Of a stretch of 64,000 nucleotides of DNA, positions 8,977 to 16,838 are shown piece by piece. A model generated the notes under the pieces. That model was given only the letters and a program-made list of their open reading frames with translations. It did not search any database and was not told the origin of the DNA. Within the stretch, counting starts at the first letter, position 1, and each line of letters begins with the position of its first letter. The position numbers and the translations under genes were made by a program. The stretch is from Microbacterium enclense (GTDB lineage Bacteria; Actinomycetota; Actinomycetes; Actinomycetales; Microbacteriaceae): contig CP116226.1 in the NCBI GenBank assembly GCA_038182865.1, positions 2,356,001 to 2,420,000 of the forward strand. The letters are read 5' to 3'.

Positions 8977-10718
8977 GAGCGCGCTCCGTCGCGTCCGGGT
9001 ACGGGGCGGGGGTGGCTGAGGGTGCCGGAGCCTCCGGTCCCTTCGACGGGCTCAGGGGCCCGGGGCGCGGGGTCGGGGACCGGGGATGCGGGTTCGGGGC
9101 GCAGTTCGACCACGCGGTCCGCGATCGACCGCGCGGACGGACGGTGCGAGACCAGCAGCACCGCGCGGCCCGCATCGGCCTCGCGGCGCAGGGTCTCCCA
9201 CAGGTGCGCCTCGGTCGTGGCATCCAGGGCGCTGGACGGCTCGTCCAAGACGAGGATGCGCGCTCCACCCGTGCGCATGCGGTACAGCGCCCGCGCGACG
9301 GCGACGCGCTGAGCCTGGCCGCCCGAGAGCCCCGACCCGCCCGCGCCGAGAGGCGTTCGGGGTGAGATGTCGGCGGCGCCCGCATCGGCGAGCGCCTGCT
9401 CGACGGCGGCGGGGTCTGCGACCGATCCGAGCGCGACGTTCTCGCCCACCGTTGCCGACACCAGTCCGGGGCGCTGCCCGGCCCAGGCCACCGCGGCGCG
9501 GGCGTGCGGGACGGTCGTGCCGTCGACGCGCACCTCGCCGTCGTAGTCCGCGAAGCCGAGCACGGCGGCGATGAGCGACGACTTGCCGACGCCGCTCGGG
9601 CCGCTGACGAGCAGGACCTCGCCCGGTCCGACCGACAGTGACGCCGTCGGCATCCGGTGCACTCCTCGGTGCACCCGCACCCCGCTCACCTCGAGCGTCG
9701 ATCCGGCGGGGGCGGGCCCTGCATCCGCGACAGGTGCGGTGCGGGCCGCATCGAGCGCGTCGAAGATCTCACCCGTGGCGGCCACTCCCTCCGAGGCCGC
9801 GTGAAACTGCACGCCCACCTGCCGAAGGGGCAGGTACGCCTCGGGTGCGAGCAACAGCACGAACAGCCCGACCAGCAGCGACAGATCGCCGGCGAGCAGG
9901 CGGAAACCGATGGTCACCGCAATGATCGCGACCGAGATGGATGCCAGGAACTCCAGTGCGAAACCCGAGAGGAACGACACGCGCAGCACGGTCATCGTCT
10001 CGCGCTTGTAGTCGCGCGTGACGGTCTCGATCGTGTCGGCGGCGCGGTGCTGGCGGCCGAACGCCTTGAGCGTGCCGAGTCCCTCGACGGTGTCGGCGAA
10101 GCGCGAGGCGAGGCGGCCGAGCGTGCGGTACTGCTTCTGCTGCACCGACCGCGTCGCCAGGCCGATCAAGACCATGAAGATCGGGATGAGGGGGATCGTC
10201 AGCACCACGATGAGTCCCGACAGGGGATCGGCGAGGGTGATCGCCCCGATCAGGATCGGCATGGTGATCGCCGTGGCGACGAGCTGGGGAAGGTATCGCC
10301 CGAAGTAGGCATCGAGCGCTTCGAGCCCGTGCCCGGCGGTCAGGGAGAGCGCGGCGATGTTGCGTCCGGCGAGCCATCGTGGCCCGAGCCGGGCCACCGC
10401 GGCGACCAGTTTCTCGCGCAGTTGGAGCGAGGCGACCGCCGCTCCCCGGGCTGACACGCGCTCGGATGCGGCGATCAGCAGACCCCGGAGAAGGATCAGG
10501 GATGCCGCGACGGTGACGTACGTCCACAGCTCGACGGGCGGCCGACCCGAGATCGCGCCGACGAGAGCCGAGGTCAGCGCCCACGAGAAGCCGACGATGA
10601 CGCCGGTCTGCGCGAGGACGATCGCGGCGCTGATGACGAGGAAGCCGCGCGCGGCCGTGGCGTAGCGGACGAGCCGCGGGTCCACGGGCCGCATCTTCTC
10701 CGGCCCCTCGTCGCTCAC
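8973..10718 (-). CDS. cydD: Thiol reductant ABC exporter subunit CydD with REP-derived C-terminal tail
   Basis: This is the partner of CydC in the cytochrome bd assembly exporter. The membrane domain spans about residues 20-300, and the ATPase has Walker A GPSGVGKS, signature LSGGQAQRVAVARAL and Walker B LVLDEPSSALD. The open frame continues upstream without meaning; GTG 10718 has AGAGGA at a good distance, while ATG 10694 is an alternative. The last 35 or so residues (after VVELRPEP) are low-complexity and include PEPVEG, which is the translation of a REP-like element at 9011-9056, so the repeat appears to have extended the protein. The start and end are otherwise as expected for the family. 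Confidence 0.92.
   Translation of the reverse strand: MSDEGPEKMRPVDPRLVRYATAARGFLVISAAIVLAQTGVIVGFSWALTSALVGAISGRPPVELWTYVTVAASLILLRGLLIAASERVSARGAAVASLQLREKLVAAVARLGPRWLAGRNIAALSLTAGHGLEALDAYFGRYLPQLVATAITMPILIGAITLADPLSGLIVVLTIPLIPIFMVLIGLATRSVQQKQYRTLGRLASRFADTVEGLGTLKAFGRQHRAADTIETVTRDYKRETMTVLRVSFLSGFALEFLASISVAIIAVTIGFRLLAGDLSLLVGLFVLLLAPEAYLPLRQVGVQFHAASEGVAATGEIFDALDAARTAPVADAGPAPAGSTLEVSGVRVHRGVHRMPTASLSVGPGEVLLVSGPSGVGKSSLIAAVLGFADYDGEVRVDGTTVPHARAAVAWAGQRPGLVSATVGENVALGSVADPAAVEQALADAGAADISPRTPLGAGGSGLSGGQAQRVAVARALYRMRTGGARILVLDEPSSALDATTEAHLWETLRREADAGRAVLLVSHRPSARSIADRVVELRPEPASPVPDPAPRAPEPVEGTGGSGTLSHPRPVPGRDGARS
9011..9056 (-). repeat. REP-like element inside the cydD 3' end
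   Basis: This stretch shares its order of blocks (GGTGGCTGAGGGTG, then CCGGTCCCTTCGACGGGCTCAGG) with the copies at 39475-39584. Read on the minus strand it encodes PEPVEGTGGSGTLSHP. The same kind of element is intergenic elsewhere in the window, so its place inside a coding region is unusual. Confidence 0.75.
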
Positions 10719-10738
10719 GGTATCGATCCTCTCAGACG

Positions 10739-10771
10739 CGTCGTCCCGCTCTGGTGGGGAGCGGGACGACG
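10739..10771 (-). terminator. Perfect 13-bp stem-loop between cydB and cydD
   Basis: The arms CGTCGTCCCGCTC and GAGCGGGACGACG are perfectly complementary around a 7-nt loop. The hairpin sits in the 59-bp gap between cydB and cydD, with no T-run. It could be a partial terminator or an RNA-stabilising element that lets cydAB be expressed more strongly than cydDC. Confidence 0.6.
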
Positions 10772-10777
10772 ACGGTG

Positions 10778-11809
10778 TCAGTGCGCGACGAGCGCAGCCT
10801 TCTCGATGCGCGCCCGGGTGACGCGCTTGCGGAACACCCAGTACGTCCACCCCTGGTAGGCCAGGACGAGGGGCAGGAAGATCAGCGCGGCCCAGCTCAT
10901 GATCGTGAGCGTGTAGTCGGTGCTGGACGCGTTCTCGATCGTCAGGCCCGAGCCGGGCGCGAGCGTCGAGGGCATCACGTTCGGGAACAGGGCGAAGAAC
11001 AGCGCCAGGACCGCGGTGACGATCGTCACCGCGCCGAGGGCGAAGGCGGTGCCTTCGCGGCCCCGGAGGTTCGCGACCCAGGAGCCGATGAGCGTCAATG
11101 CCGCCACGCCGGAGAACCCGACCACTCCGAGCAGGAGCGGCGCCCCCACGCTCGCCGCGTGCACGATGGTCCACACGAGGAACACCGCGGCGACCACGAT
11201 CGTGGCCAGTCCCGACTTCGTCGCCAGGGCGCGCGCATCCGCGCGCACCTGCCCGTCGGTCTTCAGTGCGACGAAGTACACGCCGTGGGTGAAGAAGAGC
11301 AGCAGGGTCGTGAGGCCCCCGAGCAGACCGTAGGGGTTCAGCAGCGTCAGCAGGCTCCCGACGTATTCGTGATCGGCATCCAGGGGTACGCCCTGCACGA
11401 TGTTCGCGAAGGCCACGCCCCACAGCAGCGCGGGCACGGCCGAGCCGATGACGATCATGCGGTCGAAGCCGCGCTTCCATTTCACCGAGTCGCGCTGGTG
11501 CCGGTATTCGAACGACACACCGCGGGCGATGAGCGCCAGCAGGATCAGCAGCAGGGGCAGGTAGAACCCGCTGAAGAGGGTGGCGTACCACTCGGGGAAG
11601 GAGGCGAACAGGGCTGCGCCCGCGACGATGACCCAGGTCTCGTTGAGGTCCCACACGGGGCCGATGGTGTTGATGATCTGACGGCGGGCGATGTCGTCCT
11701 TGCCGAGGAACGGCAGCGACATCCCGACGCCGAAGTCGAACCCGTCGAGCACGAAGTATCCGACGAAGAGGAATCCGACGATCCAGAACCAGAGGTAGGC
11801 GAGGTCCAT
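10778..11809 (-). CDS. cydB: Cytochrome bd ubiquinol/menaquinol oxidase subunit II
   Basis: CydB is the second core membrane subunit of the bd-type terminal oxidase, which reduces oxygen with quinol at high affinity. The 343-aa protein has about nine hydrophobic helices and the conserved N-terminal LWFWIVGFLFVGYFVLDGFD, then GPVWDLNETWVIVAGAALFASFP, a segment shared by CydB proteins. It starts 20 bp after cydA ends, in the same operon. A hairpin separates it from cydD. Confidence 0.95.
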   Translation of the reverse strand: MDLAYLWFWIVGFLFVGYFVLDGFDFGVGMSLPFLGKDDIARRQIINTIGPVWDLNETWVIVAGAALFASFPEWYATLFSGFYLPLLLILLALIARGVSFEYRHQRDSVKWKRGFDRMIVIGSAVPALLWGVAFANIVQGVPLDADHEYVGSLLTLLNPYGLLGGLTTLLLFFTHGVYFVALKTDGQVRADARALATKSGLATIVVAAVFLVWTIVHAASVGAPLLLGVVGFSGVAALTLIGSWVANLRGREGTAFALGAVTIVTAVLALFFALFPNVMPSTLAPGSGLTIENASSTDYTLTIMSWAALIFLPLVLAYQGWTYWVFRKRVTRARIEKAALVAH

Positions 11810-11828
11810 GATGTTCTCCTAGGCCGAC

Positions 11829-13271
11829 TCAGTAGACGGTGGTCGGGGTGTTCTCGACGGTGTCGGGCTCGCGAGGCGCGTTCGGATCCGGCAACGGGTC
11901 CGGACCCTTCTGCGCGTACTTCTTGATGAGACCGAACTCCACCACCGCGAGACTCGCGTAGGTGACGGTGAAGGCGATCAGCGAGACCAGGACGCTCCAT
12001 CCCGGAACGCTGGGGGAGACACCGTCCTGGGTGAGCATGAGTCCGAAGACGATCCACGGCTGGCGGCCCATCTCGGTGAAGATCCAGCCGACGAGGCTGG
12101 CGATCATCGGCAGGGGAGCCGCCCAGATCGCCACGCGCCACATCCACTGCTTCACGGGTCGCGTCGCCTTCTTGCGCGTGACCCACAGACCCGCGGCGCT
12201 GATGAGGGCGGTGACGCCACCGAGCGCGATCATCCAGCGGAAGGCCCAGTAGGTGACCCAGAGCACGGGAGCGAAGTTGCCGTCGACCTGGTCGGCGAAC
12301 TGCGGGAACATCTGCTGGCTGTAGAGCGTGTTCAGGTCGTTGATGCCCTCCACGCAGCCGTCGAGAGAGTGCGTCGACAGGATGCTGAGCAGGAACGGCA
12401 CGCGGATCGAGAAGAGTTCACTCGTGCCGTCGGGGGTTCCCAGCGTGAAGATCGAGAACGAGGCATCCTGTCCGCAGACGGTGTTGAACGTCGCCTCCGC
12501 CGCAGCCATCTTCATCGGCTGCGTCGCCACCATCACGAGGCTCAGCTGATCGCCGGCGATCGCCACGAGGACGAACGACACGATCGCCGACCAGAGACCG
12601 AAGCGCAGCGTCGTCCGCATCATCTCGACGTTGCGGCCCCGCGCGAGGTGCCACGCGGAGATGGACGCCACGATCATGGCCGCGAACATCCAGCCCGAGA
12701 AGATCGTGTGGGGGAAAGCCGCGAGGGCGACCGGATTGGTGAGCATGGCCCAGAAGTCGACGAGCTCGGCGCGGTGGCCGTCGGCCGCCATCTGGTAGCC
12801 GACCGGGTTCTGCATGAAGGCGTTGGCGGCGATGATGAAGTACGCCGAGAAGGTGGCGCCGAGCGTCGCCATCCAGATGCTCGCGAGGTGGGCGAGGCGG
12901 GGGAGCTTGTCCCAGCCGAAGATCCACAGGCCGATGAAGGTGGCCTCGAGGAAGAAGGCGAGCAGGCCCTCGAAGGCGAGTGGAGCTCCGAAGACGTCGC
13001 CGACGAAGCGCGAGTACGCCGACCAGTTCATACCGAACTGGAACTCCTGCACGATTCCCGTCACCACGCCCATGGCGAAGTTGATGAGGAAGATCTTCCC
13101 GAAGAAGCGCGTCAGGTGCAGCCACTTCACATCCCCGGTGCGGTACCAGACGGTTTGGAAGATCGCCACGACGAGCGACATCCCGAGGGTCAGAGGCACG
13201 AAGAGGAAGTGGTACAGGGTCGTCAACCCGAACTGCCAGCGAGCGAGTGCGAGGGGGTCGAGCCACTCCAC
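11829..13271 (-). CDS. cydA: Cytochrome bd ubiquinol/menaquinol oxidase subunit I
   Basis: CydA carries the haems b558, b595 and d and the quinol site. The 480-aa protein shows the N-terminal RWQFGLTTLYHFLFVPLTLG with the haem-ligand histidine, the helix with SGWMFAAMIVASISAWHLARGR, and GWIFTEMGRQPWIVFG, all CydA hallmarks. The start is a GTG at 13271 preceded by GGAGG eight bases upstream. A perfect palindrome at 13298-13314 lies where the cydA promoter should be, so expression is probably repressed by a dimeric regulator. cydA heads the cydABDC cluster. Confidence 0.95.
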   Translation of the reverse strand: MEWLDPLALARWQFGLTTLYHFLFVPLTLGMSLVVAIFQTVWYRTGDVKWLHLTRFFGKIFLINFAMGVVTGIVQEFQFGMNWSAYSRFVGDVFGAPLAFEGLLAFFLEATFIGLWIFGWDKLPRLAHLASIWMATLGATFSAYFIIAANAFMQNPVGYQMAADGHRAELVDFWAMLTNPVALAAFPHTIFSGWMFAAMIVASISAWHLARGRNVEMMRTTLRFGLWSAIVSFVLVAIAGDQLSLVMVATQPMKMAAAEATFNTVCGQDASFSIFTLGTPDGTSELFSIRVPFLLSILSTHSLDGCVEGINDLNTLYSQQMFPQFADQVDGNFAPVLWVTYWAFRWMIALGGVTALISAAGLWVTRKKATRPVKQWMWRVAIWAAPLPMIASLVGWIFTEMGRQPWIVFGLMLTQDGVSPSVPGWSVLVSLIAFTVTYASLAVVEFGLIKKYAQKGPDPLPDPNAPREPDTVENTPTTVY

Positions 13272-13297
13272 GAGGAGCCTCCGATCAAGGGCGAACT

Positions 13298-13314
13298 ATG
13301 TGGTCAGACCACAT
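13298..13314. promoter_or_regulatory. Perfect 17-bp palindrome in the cydA/padR divergent promoter region
   Basis: ATGTGGTC-A-GACCACAT is a perfect inverted repeat 27 bp upstream of cydA. Its core TGGTCAGACCA fits the general FadR/GntR-type operator (TGGTnnnACCA-like), although the regulator next door is PadR-type. On the minus strand a -10-like CATAGT overlaps its edge, which suggests repression of cydA. Confidence 0.75.
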
Positions 13315-13405
13315 GCTACGCCGCGCCGTCTCGCGTCATTCCGCGTTGATTCGGCGTCGAACCATATACTCGGAAAGTCATTTCCCGCGCGCGTTCGGAG
13401 TCCTC

Positions 13406-13957
13406 ATGTCGGTGCGTCAGAGCCTGCTCGCGATCCTCGATCACGGCGCCTGCTACGGCTCCCAGCTACGCGCGGAGTACATCCGCCGCACCGGGGCGTC
13501 GGTCAACGTCGGCCAGATCTACACGACGCTCGAACGCCTCGAGCGCGACGGCCTGGTGGACAACCGCGGTGTCGACGACGACGGGCGGGTGCTCTGGAGC
13601 GTCACGCCCGCGGGGCGCGCGGAGGGGCGCGCCTGGCTGACGGCGGCATCCGTGGCCGACGGGCGCGATGAGGTCGCCCTGCGCATCGCGCTGGCCGTCA
13701 CCCTTCCGGGGGCCGACGTCGCCGGCATCCTGGCGGCGCAGCGTGCGGGTGTGCGCGCCGCGCTCGCCGAGGAGAACGCTCCGGGCGGCGGACAGGATGC
13801 CACCGGCGTCGCGGTCGTCACCGCGGCCCGCCGCGCACGGCTCGAGGCCGAGCTGCGCTGGCTCGACGAGGTGGAGCGGCTCGCGGACGGGACCCCGGGG
13901 GTCGCGATCTCCGACGAGCGTCCCCGTCGGGGCCGCCCGGCCCGCGCGACCCTGTGA
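13406..13957 (+). CDS. PadR-family transcriptional regulator
   Basis: The 183-aa protein starts with a PadR winged helix (VRQSLLAILDHGACYGSQLRAEYIRRTG, then VNVGQIYTTLERLERDGLVD, and a wing DGRVLWSVTPAGR) and continues with an alpha-helical C-terminal dimerisation region. The ATG at 13406 follows GGAG; a TATACT -10 lies at 13365-13370. The last residues RPRRGRPARATL are basic. Being divergent from cydA it may control the cyd genes, but this is only positional inference. Confidence 0.85.
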   Translation: MSVRQSLLAILDHGACYGSQLRAEYIRRTGASVNVGQIYTTLERLERDGLVDNRGVDDDGRVLWSVTPAGRAEGRAWLTAASVADGRDEVALRIALAVTLPGADVAGILAAQRAGVRAALAEENAPGGGQDATGVAVVTAARRARLEAELRWLDEVERLADGTPGVAISDERPRRGRPARATL

Positions 13958-13984
13958 GGGTAGTTAGCCGCGCGTACGGATTTC

Positions 13985-14023
13985 GTCAAGGGTGGCGCAG
14001 ATCGGAGCTTCACGGCGCAGGGT
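13985..14023 (+). promoter_or_regulatory. GTCAAG-N27-CAGGGT stress-type promoter of the 14057 gene
   Basis: The box GTCAAG (13985-13990) lies 27 bp upstream of CAGGGT (14018-14023). The same layout recurs before nine other genes in this window (see findings). The transcription start would fall near 14030, leaving a leader of about 27 nt with AAGGAG. Confidence 0.5.
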
Positions 14024-14056
14024 GAGAGCACACTTGGACGACCCAAGGAGTCTCAC

Positions 14057-14341
14057 ATGGTCATGGAAGCACCGCTCAGCCGCCCGGGTATCGTCGCCGC
14101 CGCGAACACGGCGCCGCCCGCACCGATCGAGATCCCGTGGACCCGCATCGACATCGATCTCTACGAGGTCGCGCGCGACGGCTACATCGTCGGCTACGTC
14201 GAGGTCGTCGGTCCGGTGTTCGTCGCCCTGGGCGGAACGCGGTACGACCGCGCCGTCGAGGTGGGGCAGCTGCTGACGTTCCACTCCGCTGTCGACGCGG
14301 TGCTTCGTCGCGCCGCGACGATTCAGCGGGTCAGCGAGTAA
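14057..14341 (+). CDS. Small protein of unknown function (94 aa)
   Basis: I do not recognise this family. The product is 94 aa, without signal peptide or membrane helix; the central part WTRIDIDLYEVARDGYIVGYVEVVGPVFVALGG looks like a compact beta-rich domain. The ATG is preceded by AAGGAG at 9 nt, which supports translation. Its promoter carries the GTCAAG box shared with stress-type genes. The 3' end overlaps the end of the convergent copZ-like gene by 19 bp. Confidence 0.75.
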   Translation: MVMEAPLSRPGIVAAANTAPPAPIEIPWTRIDIDLYEVARDGYIVGYVEVVGPVFVALGGTRYDRAVEVGQLLTFHSAVDAVLRRAATIQRVSE

Positions 14342-14652
14342 CCGGCCTCGTCGATCGCGGCGGCGATCTCGGCCTCGTCCACGGGGCGCGAGCTCCTGAA
14401 GTGCACGAGCGACGCAGCGCCGGCGTGCAGGTCGACGTTCACCACGGTGACGCCCTCGACCGCATTCAACTCGTCGGTCACCGCGCGGACGCAGTGCGCG
14501 CAGGTCATCCCGTCGACGCTCACCGTCGTGGTTGCCTCCGCCACGGATCCGGGAGTGGATGCCGCCGCCCCGCCGCCGCACCCGCACGAGCTGCTCCCGC
14601 AGCCGCCGCCCGCCACGGGCGACCGGCCGATCTCCACACGCTGTTGCGTCAT
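14323..14652 (-). CDS. copZ: CopZ-like heavy-metal-associated (HMA) protein with N-terminal cysteine cluster
   Basis: The C-terminal half is an HMA domain with the metal-binding motif GMTCAHC at about residues 49-55, the fold used by copper chaperones to pass Cu(I) to partners. The first 30 residues add a second cysteine cluster (GGCGSSSCGCGGG), which is unusual for a plain CopZ and may bind extra metal. ATG 14652 is 8 nt after AAGGAG; the GTG immediately before it is not needed. csoR lies 18 bp upstream on the same strand, so both are read from the CsoR-controlled promoter. No CopA ATPase is present in the window. Confidence 0.88.
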   Translation of the reverse strand: MTQQRVEIGRSPVAGGGCGSSSCGCGGGAAASTPGSVAEATTTVSVDGMTCAHCVRAVTDELNAVEGVTVVNVDLHAGAASLVHFRSSRPVDEAEIAAAIDEAGYSLTR

Positions 14653-14670
14653 CACAGGACTCCTTCGGGG

Positions 14671-14952
14671 TCAGGACCGCACGAGACGCGCGATGGCCTG
14701 GTTGGCTTCTTTGAGCTTCTGCTCGGCGACCGGCCCGCCCTGTGCGGCCGCCTCGGCCACGCAGTGCGACAGGTGGTCGTCGAGAAGAGAGAGGGCGACG
14801 TTCTCGAGCGCCTTGGTGACCGCAGACACCTGGGTGAGGATGTCGATGCAGTACTGGTCGTCGTCGACCATGCGCGCGATGCCGCGGACCTGGCCCTCGG
14901 CGCGACGAAGGCGCTTCAGGAGTTCGTCTTTGCGTTCCTCGTATCCGTGCAC
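14671..14952 (-). CDS. csoR: Copper-sensing transcriptional repressor CsoR
   Basis: CsoR represses copper-resistance genes and releases DNA when Cu(I) binds. The 93-aa all-helical protein has the family core LKRLRRAEGQVRGIARMVDDD, followed by the metal ligands C-x(n)-H-x3-C: Cys in DDQYCIDIL, and His and Cys in DHLSHC. The start is a GTG at 14952. A -10-like TATCAT on the minus strand (plus 14959-14964) lies exactly 7 nt upstream, so the message is leaderless and its promoter overlaps the operator. Confidence 0.93.
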   Translation of the reverse strand: MHGYEERKDELLKRLRRAEGQVRGIARMVDDDQYCIDILTQVSAVTKALENVALSLLDDHLSHCVAEAAAQGGPVAEQKLKEANQAIARLVRS

Positions 14953-14961
14953 GTCACCATG

Positions 14962-14978
14962 ATACCCCCTAGGGGTAT
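14962..14978 (-). promoter_or_regulatory. CsoR operator
   Basis: The inverted repeat ATACCCC-CTA-GGGGTAT lies 10 bp upstream of csoR and overlaps its -10. It matches the known GC-rich pseudo-palindrome bound by CsoR proteins, indicating autoregulation of csoR and the copZ-like gene. Confidence 0.9.
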
Positions 14979-15191
14979 GGGAGGGTCTTGTCGGCGCTCT
15001 GTCAACCCCCTCGGCGGATGGGGATCAGGGGCGCACGGTGGTGACATCAGGAGGTCGACATGTCTCACCGTCGTACCGGTGGTGGTCGGCGATGACCACC
15101 GAACCTTTCCCCACCGGCCCCCACCGTCCCGTGCGCATCGCGCATCTGCCGCCGCTGCGCTCCTCGCGTTCTCAGCGGCGAGAATCGAAGG

Positions 15192-15551
15192 ATGACGCGA
15201 ACACTGGCCGCCCTCCCGGGCGCAGCCCGCAGGCTCTGCCTGAGCAGGCGCCGGGGGGAGATCTGCACGCGTGAGACGGGCCACCGCGGTTTGCATCACC
15301 GCCGCGGTGGACACCTGCTCTGGTCCGACGCGCAGGCCGATCCGCCGGAGTGCGCCGGTGGCGGAAGCACGGCGAAGCCCGCGGCCGCTCTCCCCGACGG
15401 ATTCCCCGGGGGCCGCGCTCTCTGCCCGGTGTGCTGGGCGTTTGTCGCGATCGAGGACGGTGTCCTCGTCGCGCACGATATGTGGCGCGGTGACGCGTCT
15501 CGGCGGGAGGCCGATCAGCGCCGAGAGTGGTTCAATGCCCACGGGTGGTGA
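15192..15551 (+). CDS. Conserved small Cys/His protein of unknown function (119 aa)
   Basis: The protein has paired cysteines and histidines arranged as C-x(n)-C-x5-H-x3-HH, then PPEC and CPVCW, which suggests a zinc-binding fold. I know of similar actinobacterial proteins with the pattern 'TGHRGLH ... LWSDA ... PP.C' but not of a function. A GAGAAT -10-like hexamer (15180-15185) places transcription start on the ATG, so it is probably leaderless. It is convergent with the ABC permease gene, 3 bp apart. Confidence 0.7.
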   Translation: MTRTLAALPGAARRLCLSRRRGEICTRETGHRGLHHRRGGHLLWSDAQADPPECAGGGSTAKPAAALPDGFPGGRALCPVCWAFVAIEDGVLVAHDMWRGDASRREADQRREWFNAHGW

Positions 15552-15554
15552 CCG

Positions 15555-16838
15555 CTACGGGCCCCGCAGTGCGTCCACGGGCTCGATCCGGGCTGCTCGA
15601 CGGGCCGGGATGCCACCGGCCACCAGCCCCACGAGGGCACCCAGCAGTGCCCCGCCGGTGGCGACCAGGGGGTCGAGCACCGGCGTCCACTGCTGCGCCA
15701 CCGACACGGCCACGACCGCCAAGACGCCGACGGATGATCCGATGAGGCCGCCGAGCGCGCCGATCACGACCGATTCGATGACGAACTGCCCGGCGATCTG
15801 ACGTCGCGTCGCCCCGAGCGCCCGGCGGAGGCCGATCTCGCCGATCCGCTCCATCACCGAGAGCAGGGTGACGTTCGCGATCCCGAGCCCGCCGGCGATC
15901 AGCACGATGATGCCGAGGATGAGGAAGACGAATCCCACGTCGGACTGCACCCCCGTGCTCAAGTCTGACCGTCCCGGCGGGGCGCCGACAGCCACATCGT
16001 CGGGGGCGTCCGGTGACAGGGCGAGAGGGATCTGGTCGCGCAGCTGCGGGCCCGCGCCGACGGAGATCCGCACGCGGACGTCGGCGGGTGCTGTCAAGCC
16101 GAAGTCCCGCCGGGCGGCGCCGTCGGGGATGACGACCGCGTCGACGAGCTCACCCGCCCGGTCGACGCCGTCGAAGATGCCGATGACGGCGTAGGCCAGA
16201 CCGTTCACGAAGATCGACGGCTGGGTGTCGACGCGGTCGATCCCGAGCTTCTCCGCGGCCCCCGCTCCGAGCAGCGCGACCCGGTCTCCGCGCCGATCGT
16301 GGCCGTCGTCGAAAGATCTCCCCGTGACGATCCTCCCGCCCACCGTGTCGAGCAGTCCCGCCGATGCCGCGGAGAGCGGGGGTGAGAGGACGGTGGGCGC
16401 GGACGGATCGTTCACGGACACCGCGCTGATGGTGCCCTTTCCGAGGTCGACCGTCGACAGGAGCGACGCCGCTTCCACACCGGCGAGACGCGCGATGCGG
16501 TCGACGGAATCCCACGGCAGTCGTGACGTGGCGACCGAGGTGCCGCCCTGCCCCTTCGTCGTGGCCGGACTCACGACGATCTGCGTCGCCGAGGCGGAGT
16601 CGAACTGACGAGAGATCTGATCGGATGCCGTCTGGGAGAAGCCGACCGTCGCCACCAGGGCCGCGATACCGAGCACCGTCCCCGCCATCGTCATCGACAG
16701 TCGCCCCGGTCGCGCGCCGATGTCGGTCGTCGCCTCGGTGAGCAGATCGGTGAACCCGAACCGATCGGCGCGGGCGATCGCCGCATCGAGAGAGGAACTC
16801 CGCCGCCGCCGGGGGAATCGGGGCCACCGGCGCGTCAT
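15555..16838 (-). CDS. MacB-like ABC transporter permease (FtsX/MacB domain)
   Basis: The 427-aa permease has an N-terminal helix after a basic stretch (about residues 45-70), a large extracellular MacB_PCD-like domain, and three C-terminal helices with the FtsX-type core LGIANVTLLSVMERIGEIGLRRALGATRRQI. It is the membrane unit of an export or envelope-stress ABC system. It overlaps the upstream ATPase gene by ATGA and is the last gene of a four-gene operon starting at 20150. The substrate is unknown. Confidence 0.87.
   Translation of the reverse strand: MTRRWPRFPRRRRSSSLDAAIARADRFGFTDLLTEATTDIGARPGRLSMTMAGTVLGIAALVATVGFSQTASDQISRQFDSASATQIVVSPATTKGQGGTSVATSRLPWDSVDRIARLAGVEAASLLSTVDLGKGTISAVSVNDPSAPTVLSPPLSAASAGLLDTVGGRIVTGRSFDDGHDRRGDRVALLGAGAAEKLGIDRVDTQPSIFVNGLAYAVIGIFDGVDRAGELVDAVVIPDGAARRDFGLTAPADVRVRISVGAGPQLRDQIPLALSPDAPDDVAVGAPPGRSDLSTGVQSDVGFVFLILGIIVLIAGGLGIANVTLLSVMERIGEIGLRRALGATRRQIAGQFVIESVVIGALGGLIGSSVGVLAVVAVSVAQQWTPVLDPLVATGGALLGALVGLVAGGIPARRAARIEPVDALRGP

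Noticed and set aside
6328..9312. 994-codon plus-strand open frame opposite FUSC, cydC and cydD
   Set aside because: His/Glu/Arg/Asp-rich low-complexity translation mirrors the codons of the real minus-strand genes.
10719..11654. Upstream extension of the cydD frame
   Set aside because: It lies inside cydB in another frame and lacks any conserved sequence; GTG 10718 has a good ribosome site.
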